Shown piece by piece: positions 27,410 to 34,953 of a stretch of 64,000 nt of DNA. Source of the stretch: Streptomyces halobius (GTDB taxonomy: Bacteria > Actinomycetota > Actinomycetes > Streptomycetales > Streptomycetaceae); assembly GCF_023277745.1 (NCBI RefSeq), contig NZ_CP086322.1, positions 6,200,001 to 6,264,000 on the forward strand, given 5' to 3'. Position 1 is the first letter of the stretch, and each line of letters starts with the position of its first letter. A program made the translations under genes and the position numbers. The notes below the pieces were generated by a model that did no database searches, was not told the origin of the DNA, and saw only the letters and a program-made list of their open reading frames with translations.

Positions 27410-28330
27410 TTGACTACTCACGCATACCAGAACCCCGGCACCAAGACGTTCGTTCCCGAGGTGTGGGACTCCGAACTCCTCACGCAGTTTGACCCGTTGC
27501 TGGTGTGGGCGTCTCCGCTCGTCACCAACCGGAAGTACGAGGGGAACATCAGCAAGCAGGGCGACACGGTTCACGTGAACTCGCTCCTGCGGCCGACCGT
27601 GGGCGACTACACCCTTGCCGACGGCATGACCTCACAGCGTCCGGAGACGGTGGATCAGATCATCCACATCACGGAGGCGAAGTACCTTCAGGTACTCACC
27701 GAGGCCATCGAGCAGCTCCAGGCGGCCGGTTCGCTGTCGGAACCGATCAACCGGGAGATGATCCGGGGCCTTGCCCTAGAGGCCGACACGTTCATGGGCG
27801 CCATTGTGGCTGCCGGGGCCACCGCGGCCCCGAAGGTGACCACCACGGCAGGCCAGGAACCACAGGCCCTGTTCACGGCGATTCTGGACATGATGCTCGC
27901 CCTGGACGAGAACGACATTCCCAACGACGGCAGCCGCTATGTGGTCGTCTCCCCGAAGGCGAAGCGCCACCTGATCGAGCACCCGAGCATCGCCAACGCC
28001 GCCGCGTACGGGGCCGCTGGCGCCACCGCCAACGGACACGTGGCCACGCTGGCGAACTTCAAGGTCCTGTCCACCACGGCCATGCCCACCGGCGTGGACA
28101 TCGTGGCCGGTCACCCGGACTTCGCCACCTTCGCCTCTCAGTTCTCCGGCTTCCGTCAAGGCCAAAGCGAGAAGTACCGGGGTGACTACCTCGACAACGT
28201 CCACTTCTACGGCGGGAAGATCGTCCGCTTCCCGGCACTGGACACCAAGAAGGCGGACAAGACCTTTGACGAGACCAAGCCCACCAAGGGCATCGTGAAG
28301 GCGGCCGTGGAGTGGGCTACTCCGGCCTGA
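27410..28330 (+). CDS. Major capsid protein
   Basis: 306-aa phage coat protein resembling the P22-coat/HK97-fold group. The N-terminus reads FVPEVWDSELLTQFDPLLVW. A core has GDTVHVNSLLRPTVGDYTLA, DQIIHITEAKYLQVLTEAI, ALDENDIPNDGSRYVVVSPK and a C-terminal YRGDYLDNVHFYGGKIVRFP. The TTG start at 27410 follows GGAGG by four bases, 15 bases after the scaffold-like gene. Full length for this class, so the element can probably build its own head shell. Followed by a terminator with a T-rich tail. Confidence 0.85.
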   Translation: MTTHAYQNPGTKTFVPEVWDSELLTQFDPLLVWASPLVTNRKYEGNISKQGDTVHVNSLLRPTVGDYTLADGMTSQRPETVDQIIHITEAKYLQVLTEAIEQLQAAGSLSEPINREMIRGLALEADTFMGAIVAAGATAAPKVTTTAGQEPQALFTAILDMMLALDENDIPNDGSRYVVVSPKAKRHLIEHPSIANAAAYGAAGATANGHVATLANFKVLSTTAMPTGVDIVAGHPDFATFASQFSGFRQGQSEKYRGDYLDNVHFYGGKIVRFPALDTKKADKTFDETKPTKGIVKAAVEWATPA

Positions 28331-28344
28331 CGCCGCATCCCCTC

Positions 28345-28375
28345 CGGGGCCTCTGCCGAACTGGCAGGGGCCCCG
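28345..28375 (+). terminator. Terminator after the capsid gene
   Basis: CGGGGCCTCTGCC pairs with GGCAGGGGCCCCG with one wobble, and is followed by CTTCCTTTGTTCC. Confidence 0.75.
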
Positions 28376-28471
28376 CTTCCTTTGTTCCTTCGAGCTGGCC
28401 CCGGAGCGCCCTCCCGTTCGCGCTCCGGAAGGCTGGCCGTCACCCACCGCGACCATCCAGGAGGCTCCACC

Positions 28472-28819
28472 ATGCCCAAGCCACGAAACCCCCAGTCTCC
28501 GCACTCCCGATACCGGGAGGCGCAGAGGATTACCGTCCTGCCGCTCGACCACGGATTGCCCGTCCCGGATATGCCAGAGGGGCGGGAATGGTCGGAACAT
28601 GAACGGGTCTACTGGCGGGAATTGTGGGAGACGCCGCAAGCCTCACAGTGGGACGATTCCACGGCCGGAATCGTGTCTGCAGTTGTCGTTTATTGGTCCG
28701 CGATCCTGGCCGGTACAGCGTCGAACACCCAGCACATGGAGTACCGCCATCTGACGAAATCGCTCGGTCTCACTCCGGAGGGAATGCGGGCGCTCGGCTG
28801 GGTGACGGGAGATGAATAG
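28472..28819 (+). CDS. Small-terminase-like phage protein
   Basis: 115-aa protein with MPDGREW-type start features (LPVPDMPEGREWSEHERVYW), then RELWETPQASQWDDSTAGIV, and a C-terminal helix-turn near RHLTKSLGLTPEGMRAL. This pattern is common in actinophage proteins annotated as small terminase subunits, which recognise pac/cos DNA. No large terminase is present in the window, so packaging would have to use a helper's motor (inference). CCAGGAGG precedes the ATG. Confidence 0.6.
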   Translation: MPKPRNPQSPHSRYREAQRITVLPLDHGLPVPDMPEGREWSEHERVYWRELWETPQASQWDDSTAGIVSAVVVYWSAILAGTASNTQHMEYRHLTKSLGLTPEGMRALGWVTGDE

Positions 28820-29033
28820 CAAGCTCGCTCGACGGAGGGCTCAGCAGAACGTCAGCACGCCACCCGAGCCCACAGGGCAGCAGGAGCACAGGGCGGGGGT
28901 CGAGTGCCGTTACGCCTGCTCAGAATGCTGGCTGAGCTGGTGCCTGCACACGGCCTGGCTGGCCGCAGACGGGGCGGCGGAACCGTGGGGCGACGGACGC
29001 CGACATGCTCCGGAAGCGTGCTTCGAGTGCTGA
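28812..29033 (+). CDS. Small cysteine-rich protein
   Basis: 73-aa protein overlapping the preceding gene by eight bases, hence coupled. A basic N-terminus (KLARRRAQQ) precedes a Cys-rich part, CRYACSECWLSWCLHTAWLA and ending CFEC, with six cysteines that could bind zinc. Unknown function; possibly a small DNA- or terminase-associated factor. Confidence 0.55.
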   Translation: MNSKLARRRAQQNVSTPPEPTGQQEHRAGVECRYACSECWLSWCLHTAWLAADGAAEPWGDGRRHAPEACFEC

Positions 29034-29278
29034 AAATTGATTGGCAAACATTCGATGGAAGGAGGGCACCCCTGGTGGGTCCTACGGAGAATCAATAATC
29101 CATTACCCCCCGTATTCATGCAATTAGAGTTATGTGTTTGTGATCTTGTATTTATATGGGCGTGACCTTTGGTCGGCATTGTTGATCTCGTACCGCAGTG
29201 AATGCGGGGCCGTTGAGGAAACCTCCGGCCACTCACTGAGACTTCACCTGTCAGCCTGAATCAAAGGAATGCAGCGCC
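29034..29278. promoter_or_regulatory. A+T-rich intergenic region upstream of the Lsr2-type gene
   Basis: The most A+T-rich stretch in the window, especially 29085-29175 with ATTCATGCAATTAGAG and TTGTATTTATAT. In this GC-rich background such DNA is typical of Lsr2-type silencer targets, promoters or replication origins. It precedes the gene for a BRCT-Lsr2 fusion, so autoregulation is plausible. No iterons or perfect palindromes were identified. Confidence 0.6.
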
Positions 29279-30052
29279 ATGCGTAAGACCGTTCTTGTAC
29301 CTGTGCTCAAAGCGGTGTGCGATGCCCACCTGTCGAAGGACGGCAGCGAGGAAGAGGCGACGGAGACGCTGACTCTGGGGCACCGCACGTGGGACCTGTG
29401 CCTGGAGCACCGGGCCGTGTTCGCCAGGTACCTCGTGGATGCCCTGGGAGCCGGTCTGCCGGAGGCTGACGAATCACAGGATGAGCCCGAGCCTGCACCC
29501 GTCACGATGGTTGCCGAGCCTGAGCCCGTGCCTGTGGCTGAGCCGTCGCCCGTCGTGGCGGAGTGCGATGCGGAGGACGTGAGCGAGTCAGCGTCGGAGG
29601 CTGGGCCTGTGCCGTCCGTGATGATCAGCGGAGAGATCGACGGGTACGACTGGGAGTCGGCCCGTCAGGCCGTGCGAAACCTGGGCTACGAGGTAGTTGG
29701 CCGTGCGGACGAGTCCACAGTCCTACTGATCGTGGGTGAGGGTGGCGACCGCAACGGTACGAAGCTGCGAGACGCTGCGGAACGCGGACTGCCCGTGATG
29801 GACGTACGGACCCCGGGCCGGTTCCGGGACGCGATTCGGGCCGGTGAGTTGGTGGGCGGTGATCCGCTTCCGGAGCCTGCCAAGGTCGATCGGTCGGGCA
29901 TGAGTGAGCGTGAGCGCAACAAGGCCGTACGGCGATGGGCACGGGCCAACGGCTACACCGTGCCGGATCGCGGACGCATCCCGCTCCACGTCCGCCACGC
30001 ATGGGAGCTGACGCACAGGGACGCGCCGGAGGGAAAAGCGGCTGCGGCCTGA
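29279..30052 (+). CDS. Zinc-finger/BRCT/Lsr2 fusion DNA-binding protein
   Basis: 257-aa protein with three recognisable parts. Residues 1-65 hold a CxxH...CxxH pair (VCDAH, DLCLEH) typical of small actinomycete Lsr2-associated proteins. An acidic linker follows (EPEPAPV, EPEPVPVAEPSP). Residues ~110-190 look like a BRCT domain (ISGEIDGYDWESARQAVRNL, GYEVVGR, TKLRDAAERGLPVMD). The C-terminus is the Lsr2 DNA-binding domain (NKAVRRWARANGYTVPDRGR, IPLHVRHAWELTH). Lsr2 proteins silence A+T-rich foreign DNA; an element-borne version could control the element, its helper phage or host genes. AAAGGA lies ten bases before the ATG. Confidence 0.8.
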   Translation: MRKTVLVPVLKAVCDAHLSKDGSEEEATETLTLGHRTWDLCLEHRAVFARYLVDALGAGLPEADESQDEPEPAPVTMVAEPEPVPVAEPSPVVAECDAEDVSESASEAGPVPSVMISGEIDGYDWESARQAVRNLGYEVVGRADESTVLLIVGEGGDRNGTKLRDAAERGLPVMDVRTPGRFRDAIRAGELVGGDPLPEPAKVDRSGMSERERNKAVRRWARANGYTVPDRGRIPLHVRHAWELTHRDAPEGKAAAA

Positions 30053-30066
30053 ACGCCGCGCCCACC

Positions 30067-30093
30067 GTGCCGGGCGCCGAGTGCGCCCGGCAC
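30067..30093 (+). terminator. Strong hairpin between the Lsr2-type and DUF3987 genes
   Basis: GTGCCGGGCGC pairs exactly with GCGCCCGGCAC around CGAGT. It has no T-run and may attenuate rather than end transcription. Confidence 0.65.
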
Positions 30094-30140
30094 CCCCGGC
30101 CAGAGGCCACCCAACTAACCCTTCTTGAGATAGAGGCAGC

Positions 30141-31532
30141 ATGAGCACCCCCGTTCTGTACGGTCCCATCGGTCGCGCGGTCCGCAAGATCGCCCCGTTC
30201 CTCGAAGCGGACGCATTGGGGGTGTACGTGGCCGCCCTGTCGATGTGGTCGGCCGCCATCGGTGGAACGGTCAAGGTCTCTTCCCGTGGCAACGCCCGGC
30301 CCGTGCTTCTGTGGTCGGCTCTCGTGGCCGGAACGGGCAGGGGCAAGGGAACCGCGCTGCGGGCGGCGCTTCACGTCCTGGACAAGTCTCTGGGTCGGTT
30401 CCTGGCAACCCACACCACATCCGGGATCACGTCCGGAGCGAGTCTGGTCAACCACCTGTGGGAGCAGCAGGAAGCGACCACCGAAACTGAACGGGGCCGG
30501 GACGTCCGGGCCCTGGTGGTGGAGGAGGAATGGACGGAGGTATTGAAGCGGGTCAAGCGCGACCCATCGTTCACCACCAAACTCCGCGCTGCCTGGGACG
30601 GGGCAACTCTGCGCAACACCACCAAGGAGGAGGCGCAGGAAATCCGTGATCCCGCCATGGTCCTCCATTCCCACATCACTCCGTCCGACTGGGCCAGGTA
30701 CGTAGGCGAGTCCGAAGCGGCCGGAGGCTCGTACAACCGCATCCTGCCGTTCCTGCTGGGCTCAGTGCCGATGCTGGATGACGACCGGGTGAGCCTGCCC
30801 AAGGTGGACGGGGGAGACCTGTCCGACGCCTACGCATGGGCCACCGCCCGCCCCCGCGTGCTCGCACTCGGAGAAGACGCCCGGCCGCTGTGGCGGATCG
30901 TAAGGCGCTATGCCCGCATCCTGGGCGAGACGCTGCCGGAAGCACAGGCGGTGTACGTCGAACGGACCGCAGAGCAGACGCTCAGGGTCGCGGCCTGCCT
31001 GGCCGCCTCCGAGTGCTCCGAGACCATCACGGACGAGATCCTGACGGCCGCCTTCACGCTGGTACGCCGCTCAGTCCGGGACGCGGTGAGTGTCACCAGA
31101 GGTCAGACCGCGATTCGGGAAGTCCCGCAGCGTGGGAAGCGGCAGCCGCTCAGCATCGCGGACAAGGTACGCGCTCGGATCGAACTGCACGGCGGTGCTG
31201 CCACGTCGTCTCAGGTCCTCCCGTACGTCGGGGCGACCGCAGCGGAGGTCAAGGCACTGCCCGAAATCGCGGTGACTGTGGAACGGTCAGGGATGACCGG
31301 TCGACCGAAGACGGTGTTCACACTCCGCGATGCCACTCCCGATCACGCAGAGCAGCCGAACGAGGTCCCCAAGCCGCAGCCGGCCAGCGCGGAGCGTGAC
31401 GACGCGAACCGCGCCACGGTCGTGCAGATGGACGCTTACCGCCCGGCACCCAAGCAGGCCCCGGAGCCCGCGCCCAAACCGAAGCGGTCGAAACCGCTCA
31501 CCGACGTGAACCCCTTCCTGGCTCTGCTCTGA
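30141..31532 (+). CDS. DUF3987-type P-loop ATPase, probable element replication protein
   Basis: 463-aa protein. An N-terminal segment (LEADALGVYVAALSMWSAAI) leads to a Walker A-like loop AGTGRGKGTAL (about 64-73) and an acidic VVEEEW Walker B candidate. The pattern SGASLVNHLWEQQ ... FTTKLRAAWDG and a C-terminal winged-helix-like region (IADKVRARIELHGGAATSSQ) match DUF3987 proteins of phages and plasmids. These are thought to act as primase/helicase-like replication ATPases. The Pro/Lys-rich tail is flexible. GAG-rich RBS before the ATG; followed by a bidirectional terminator. Confidence 0.75.
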   Translation: MSTPVLYGPIGRAVRKIAPFLEADALGVYVAALSMWSAAIGGTVKVSSRGNARPVLLWSALVAGTGRGKGTALRAALHVLDKSLGRFLATHTTSGITSGASLVNHLWEQQEATTETERGRDVRALVVEEEWTEVLKRVKRDPSFTTKLRAAWDGATLRNTTKEEAQEIRDPAMVLHSHITPSDWARYVGESEAAGGSYNRILPFLLGSVPMLDDDRVSLPKVDGGDLSDAYAWATARPRVLALGEDARPLWRIVRRYARILGETLPEAQAVYVERTAEQTLRVAACLAASECSETITDEILTAAFTLVRRSVRDAVSVTRGQTAIREVPQRGKRQPLSIADKVRARIELHGGAATSSQVLPYVGATAAEVKALPEIAVTVERSGMTGRPKTVFTLRDATPDHAEQPNEVPKPQPASAERDDANRATVVQMDAYRPAPKQAPEPAPKPKRSKPLTDVNPFLALL

Positions 31533-31553
31533 ACCACTCGAACAAACCCAAGA

Positions 31554-31577
31554 ACGCCCCCGTCGAAACGGGGGCGT
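31554..31577. terminator. Bidirectional terminator between convergent operons
   Basis: ACGCCCCCGT pairs exactly with ACGGGGGCGT around CGAA, between the forward ATPase gene and the reverse cargo operon. Confidence 0.85.
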
Positions 31578-31592
31578 CTCTTTGCTTAGGGC

Positions 31593-32699
31593 CTACTGCT
31601 GGCCGACGACGTTATGCGGATCGTCCAGCCACACCCGCTGTCCGTCACGATCGACCGACAGGCCGAACCGGGACCGTTCCGGCTTCCCCAAGTCATGCCA
31701 ACTAAGGAACGCCTTCCGCACCTCATCCCACAATGCACGGGGCCCGTACTGCTCCACCTCGTACGTCTCCGCGTCCGGGGCGTATTCCACGGTCGCCCAC
31801 GACTTCCGATCGTCCGCGAAGAACCACAGAGTGGCTTCCCCACTGTCGTCGTCCGCGTCGCACCACCGGTACCACGTATCCGTGAGGCTCAGGCCGGTGA
31901 AGAACGCCGGATCGTCCTGGATGACGTTCTGCGGCGCGATGTCGGTACTGCCCTTCTCTCCCTCCTCCCCGTGGTAGATGTCCGGGATACGCCCCGCACC
32001 GCCTCGGTGGGTGCGGTCCCACATGAAAGCCGGGTGACCGGAGAACGACCCCTGAGCTTTCCCGTTCATCACGTCCAGCGTCGCGTACGAGCCGTTGAAG
32101 AAGCTGCTGCCCCATGGGGTGACGATCCGCCCGTTCGGGCACTGCTCCAACCACGCTGGCGGTACTTCGCGCATAGTGCAGGTGCAGATGATCCGGTCGT
32201 ACGGCGCGCCCCAGTGATGCCCGTCACGGCCGTTCCCGAGAATCGTCGTCGGGTGGAATCCCGCCCGTTTCAGGTTCTCCGCAGCGGTGGACAACACTGC
32301 CTCGTCAACCTCCACCGAGGTCACGTTGTTCTCGCCCAAGCGGTGAGACAACCAGGCGGCGTTGTAACCGGTGCCCGTACCGACCTCCAGCACCCGTTGC
32401 CCCTCCCGTACATCGAGCAGGCCCAGCATTTCGAGCATGATCGACGGCATGGAAGAGGACGAGGTGAAGAGCCGGAACGAGCCTTCCGGTGTGCTCTCCC
32501 CGTCGTTCACCTGGGTGACCACGGGCGCATCCGAGTAGACCGCCTGCAACCAGTTCTCGGGATCGGTGGAGAAGTCCCCTTCTTCGATGACCTCGGGAAT
32601 GAACAGCGCGCGATCCACAGAGGTCACGGCGTCTCGCCACTCAGGCGGCAACACGCCCTTGCTCTTGAGCGCCTCCACGAGCCGCTGTTGCGTCGTCAT
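31593..32699 (-). CDS. PCMT-like (protein-isoaspartate methyltransferase family) SAM methyltransferase, possible RiPP tailoring enzyme
   Basis: 368-aa methyltransferase. The N-terminal region (LVEALKSKGVLPPEWRDAVT, SVDRALFIPEVI) and motif I VLEVGTGTGYNAAWL (103-117) follow the protein-L-isoaspartate methyltransferase pattern. SSSSMPSIMLEMLGLL and DRIICTCTMREVPPAWLEQ are typical of the versions that accompany ATP-grasp peptide maturases. About 160 extra C-terminal residues (YRWCDADDDSGEATLWFFAD) exceed a plain PCMT. The gene starts six bases after the stop of a 36-aa peptide. No ATP-grasp gene is present. It may methylate the peptide, a host protein or a small molecule. Confidence 0.8.
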   Translation of the reverse strand: MTTQQRLVEALKSKGVLPPEWRDAVTSVDRALFIPEVIEEGDFSTDPENWLQAVYSDAPVVTQVNDGESTPEGSFRLFTSSSSMPSIMLEMLGLLDVREGQRVLEVGTGTGYNAAWLSHRLGENNVTSVEVDEAVLSTAAENLKRAGFHPTTILGNGRDGHHWGAPYDRIICTCTMREVPPAWLEQCPNGRIVTPWGSSFFNGSYATLDVMNGKAQGSFSGHPAFMWDRTHRGGAGRIPDIYHGEEGEKGSTDIAPQNVIQDDPAFFTGLSLTDTWYRWCDADDDSGEATLWFFADDRKSWATVEYAPDAETYEVEQYGPRALWDEVRKAFLSWHDLGKPERSRFGLSVDRDGQRVWLDDPHNVVGQQ

Positions 32700-32705
32700 G
32701 CGGCC

Positions 32706-32816
32706 TCACTTCTTCGGCGGCTCGTACGGCTTGGTCGGGCCCGGCGGCTTGTCGCGGTGGCCGTCGCTGTCGGACGTGTCGGGCCTGCCGGAGTGGTCTC
32801 CGCCCTTCTTGCCCAT
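32706..32816 (-). CDS. 36-aa peptide immediately upstream of the methyltransferase gene
   Basis: Small open frame on the reverse strand: starts MGKKGGDHSGRPD, centre TSDSDGHRDK, ends GPTKPYEPPKK. Six bases separate its stop from the methyltransferase start, and 39 bases lie between it and the preceding gene, so it sits inside a tight operon. It is hydrophilic, Asp/Ser/Lys/Pro-rich and lacks Cys and a signal sequence. A substrate peptide for the methyltransferase is a reasonable guess by position, since Asp residues are the targets of PCMT-type enzymes. Weak GAGACAGAG ribosome-binding site. Confidence 0.55.
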   Translation of the reverse strand: MGKKGGDHSGRPDTSDSDGHRDKPPGPTKPYEPPKK

Positions 32817-32855
32817 CTCTGTCTCACTTCCCGTTGCTGACAATGACATGACGGA

Positions 32856-33101
32856 TCAGAAGCCATACTGCATACGGGACTTCTCCCGCTCCCGCCGCTC
32901 CATACCAGGAAACGCACGGTGGTCGAGTGCTCGCGTGAGCTGCGCCTGAAGGACCGACGCGTCATCGACGCTCAGGAACACTTCCTCCGTCGCGATGTGC
33001 ACGGGGCCACGGAAGACCATGGCCGAGACCGCGACGTGGTCGCCGACCATACGTGCACCACCAGTGAGCTTCAGTCTGCGAGGGGCTTCGTCGTCCGCCA
33101 T
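32856..33101 (-). CDS. Small hypothetical protein of the cargo operon
   Basis: 81-aa protein: MADDEAPRRLKLTGGARMVG, VAVSAMVFRGPVHIATEEVF, LSVDDASVLQAQLTRALDHR. Probably a compact beta-rich domain followed by a helix and a basic tail. No family recognised. ATG 33101 is preferred over the longer frame from 33164 because coding bias begins there. The position between a regulator and the peptide gene is similar to small partner proteins seen with Scr1-type HTH genes. Confidence 0.6.
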   Translation of the reverse strand: MADDEAPRRLKLTGGARMVGDHVAVSAMVFRGPVHIATEEVFLSVDDASVLQAQLTRALDHRAFPGMERREREKSRMQYGF

Positions 33102-33164
33102 GCCAATGACGCTACGAAGGGCGGTAGTTGCCGGTCCACGAAGTTGCACGTTGTTGCAGAGCAA

Positions 33165-34013
33165 TCAGTCGAGAGCGTCAATCGCCCTGCTAATCAAGGT
33201 CCGGGCGCGCGGCCCGTACACGGCCATCTCGGCGAGGCGTGCAAAGGCCCGCTTGTACACGTCCACCTCCGTCGGTGTCGTCACGGTGACCTTCGCGGCC
33301 AGCAACTCAACGTGGACCCGCTTGTCATCGAACATCGTGAACGTCTCTGGCCCCCACATGACCCGGGACGCAGTGCGAGGAATGATGCCCAGTGAGACGG
33401 CGGGGTAGGCCATCGCCGTCAACAGGTAGCCGAGCTGGCCGGCCATCACGGAGTTACTGCCGATGCGGTGGGTGAGTACGTCTTCCTCGATGAGCAGAAC
33501 AACGCGGTGGAGGCCGTCGCGGATGATGTGGGACCGGTCCACCCGTGCGGCTGCGGCCTCGTTAACGTCGTTGGGAAGCCCCCGAAACTCCGCAATGAGG
33601 GACAGAAGGGCTCGCGCGTAGCCCTCGGTCTGGAGGAAGCCGGGCATGACCCGAGCGGAGTAGGCGCGAAACAGCGTCGTGCGTTCGTACAGTGGGACGC
33701 TGGCCTGTTGCAGCCTACGTAGGCCGGTGCGCTGCATTCGCCGCCACTCGACATACATCGAATCGGCGGATCGGGACGAGGCGATGAGGTCTGCTGCCTG
33801 TTCCTCGGCGTCACACGCAGTGCACCAAGCCCTGATATCGGAATCTGCCGGTGCGGTCTTCGCGGCCTCGATGCGAGACGTCTTGGCTTTGTTCCAGCCG
33901 CACTGATCAGCCAGCCCTTGCATCGTCAGATTCGCATCAAGCCGTAGGTCCTTGAGCCGTGCCGAGACGGACTCACGAGCGGCCTGGGCGCCGGAGAACG
34001 GAGACGATGGCAT
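33165..34013 (-). CDS. XRE-family regulator with DUF5753 (Scr1-type) domain
   Basis: 282-aa protein with an N-terminal HTH (LKDLRLDANLTMQGLADQCG, WNKAKTSRIEAAKTAPADSD) and a C-terminal DUF5753 domain. The latter has the diagnostic LLRAYSA-type patch (LFRAYSARVMPGFLQTEGYA) and EDVLTHRIGSNSVMAGQLGYL. Streptomycete Scr1-type regulators pair with small DUF397-like or DUF6879 proteins in orphan toxin-antitoxin-like or antibiotic-control modules. Here it follows the DUF6879 gene by 30 bases. Confidence 0.85.
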   Translation of the reverse strand: MPSSPFSGAQAARESVSARLKDLRLDANLTMQGLADQCGWNKAKTSRIEAAKTAPADSDIRAWCTACDAEEQAADLIASSRSADSMYVEWRRMQRTGLRRLQQASVPLYERTTLFRAYSARVMPGFLQTEGYARALLSLIAEFRGLPNDVNEAAAARVDRSHIIRDGLHRVVLLIEEDVLTHRIGSNSVMAGQLGYLLTAMAYPAVSLGIIPRTASRVMWGPETFTMFDDKRVHVELLAAKVTVTTPTEVDVYKRAFARLAEMAVYGPRARTLISRAIDALD

Positions 34014-34043
34014 GGGCTGGCTGACGGGATGCGAGGCGGATGA

Positions 34044-34562
34044 TCAGACCGTGTACTCCTCGTGAGGGATACCGCGTTCCCATACGGCCTCAAATGATGC
34101 AGCGAATAGCTTGAGGACTGCCGGTTCCGTACTGAACTCGTCAGCGACCAGAGAGCCGTCCCCGGCGAAGTGGTGAATCCTGGCCAATCGATCATCAAAC
34201 AACCAATAATCATTGCCAGGAAGGGCAAGATCCGACGCGAGGCGGCGGGGCAGCCATCGGACCTGTTCCCCAGCACTGACGTTGGCACGTGTGACGTAGT
34301 GCTCCCAGCGGATGTACTCCGAGACCGGCTCGCTCACGATGCGGGCTCGGCGGATCGACACGCCCCGCGCCGCTGCTTCGGCAATCTGGTCGTGGAATCC
34401 CCGCCACCACGTTGCCCGGTCGTCCCAGTTGATCCGCGCTCCGTGTCGCCACGCAGCGAACCGCTCGTTATCGCCGTAGGCGTCCCGCATCTCCAGGTGG
34501 ACCGCTGAGCGGTCTGTGTCCCTGATGACCTCAGCGAAGCTCGGCTGAGTGTTCTGCGGCAT
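34044..34562 (-). CDS. DUF6879-like protein
   Basis: 172-aa protein with the pattern FAEVIRDTDRSAVHLEMRDA, an RW-rich patch (ERFAAWRHG, WDDRATWWRGFHDQIAEAAARG), then EPVSEYIRWEHYVTRANVSAGEQVRWLPRR split over two motifs, and FDDRLARIHHFAGDGSLVAD. These match DUF6879 proteins that accompany XRE/DUF5753 genes in Streptomyces. Biochemical role unknown. ATG 34562 follows AGGAAGG. Its 5' end overlaps the upstream gene by 32 bases in another frame. Confidence 0.78.
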   Translation of the reverse strand: MPQNTQPSFAEVIRDTDRSAVHLEMRDAYGDNERFAAWRHGARINWDDRATWWRGFHDQIAEAAARGVSIRRARIVSEPVSEYIRWEHYVTRANVSAGEQVRWLPRRLASDLALPGNDYWLFDDRLARIHHFAGDGSLVADEFSTEPAVLKLFAASFEAVWERGIPHEEYTV

Positions 34563-34776
34563 CGCATGCCTTCCTAATCTGCGGCACCATTCGCGCCGGG
34601 ATACGAATGACAGCCTCGGTGTCAGGGATCGAACCGACCTCCAGGCACTTCTGCTGTGTCGCGTCGTCGGCCTTCCACCCTTGCAAGACGAGATCAGCGT
34701 TCTCGTCGTCAACCCAGACCGTCGGGCAGTGGTCGTCGTCCGTGTTGGGGTCCTTGCCGAAGAACAGTAGAGACAT
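34531..34776 (-). CDS. Small hypothetical protein, first gene of the cargo operon
   Basis: 81-aa protein: MSLLFFGKDPNTDDDHCPTV, WVDDENADLVLQGWKADDAT, then EAVIRIPARMVPQIRKACDAA. Short proteins of this type commonly precede DUF6879 genes. GAGAGG precedes ATG 34776; the longer frame from 34950 is not supported. It lies about 145 bases inside the right end, so the operon promoter should be at 34777-34920. Confidence 0.65.
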   Translation of the reverse strand: MSLLFFGKDPNTDDDHCPTVWVDDENADLVLQGWKADDATQQKCLEVGSIPDTEAVIRIPARMVPQIRKACDAAEHSAELR

Positions 34777-34920
34777 GGCTACCTCTCCCGCGTCGAGCAT
34801 GTTGCGACTTGTTGCATGACCCTCACCCTGCGGGGGCGGCTCGTCAAGGGTGAGTACGAGCCAGCGGCCCCATGAGAGAGGGGCGGTTAGGCCATGACCT
34901 TGTGGTCTATGCTGCTGTGC

Positions 34921-34932
34921 GATCTTGTTTTC
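34921..34932. other. Candidate attR half-site arm
   Basis: GATCTTGTTTTC, the exact inverse of 23754-23765. It ends 21 bases before the helicase stop codon on the reverse strand, so the element inserted just past that gene without truncating it. Confidence 0.55.
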
Positions 34933-34953
34933 GGAGGCATCCGAACCCATGAC

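Larger units (their letters stand above)
23754..34932. mobile_element. Integrated serine-integrase element (phage-satellite-like), about 11.2 kb
   Basis: Bounded by GAAAACAAGATC at 23754-23765 and its exact inverse GATCTTGTTTTC at 34921-34932, consistent with the two symmetric half-arms of attP left in attL and attR. It encodes a large serine integrase next to the left end, two DNA-binding proteins, scaffold-like, capsid and small-terminase-like proteins, a BRCT-Lsr2 fusion and a DUF3987 ATPase on the forward strand, plus a six-gene reverse-strand cargo operon by the right end. No portal, large terminase, tail or lysis genes are seen. True crossover points are expected 5-20 bases outside the stated ends. 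Satellite, defective prophage or capsid-coding island are the alternatives. Confidence 0.8.
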
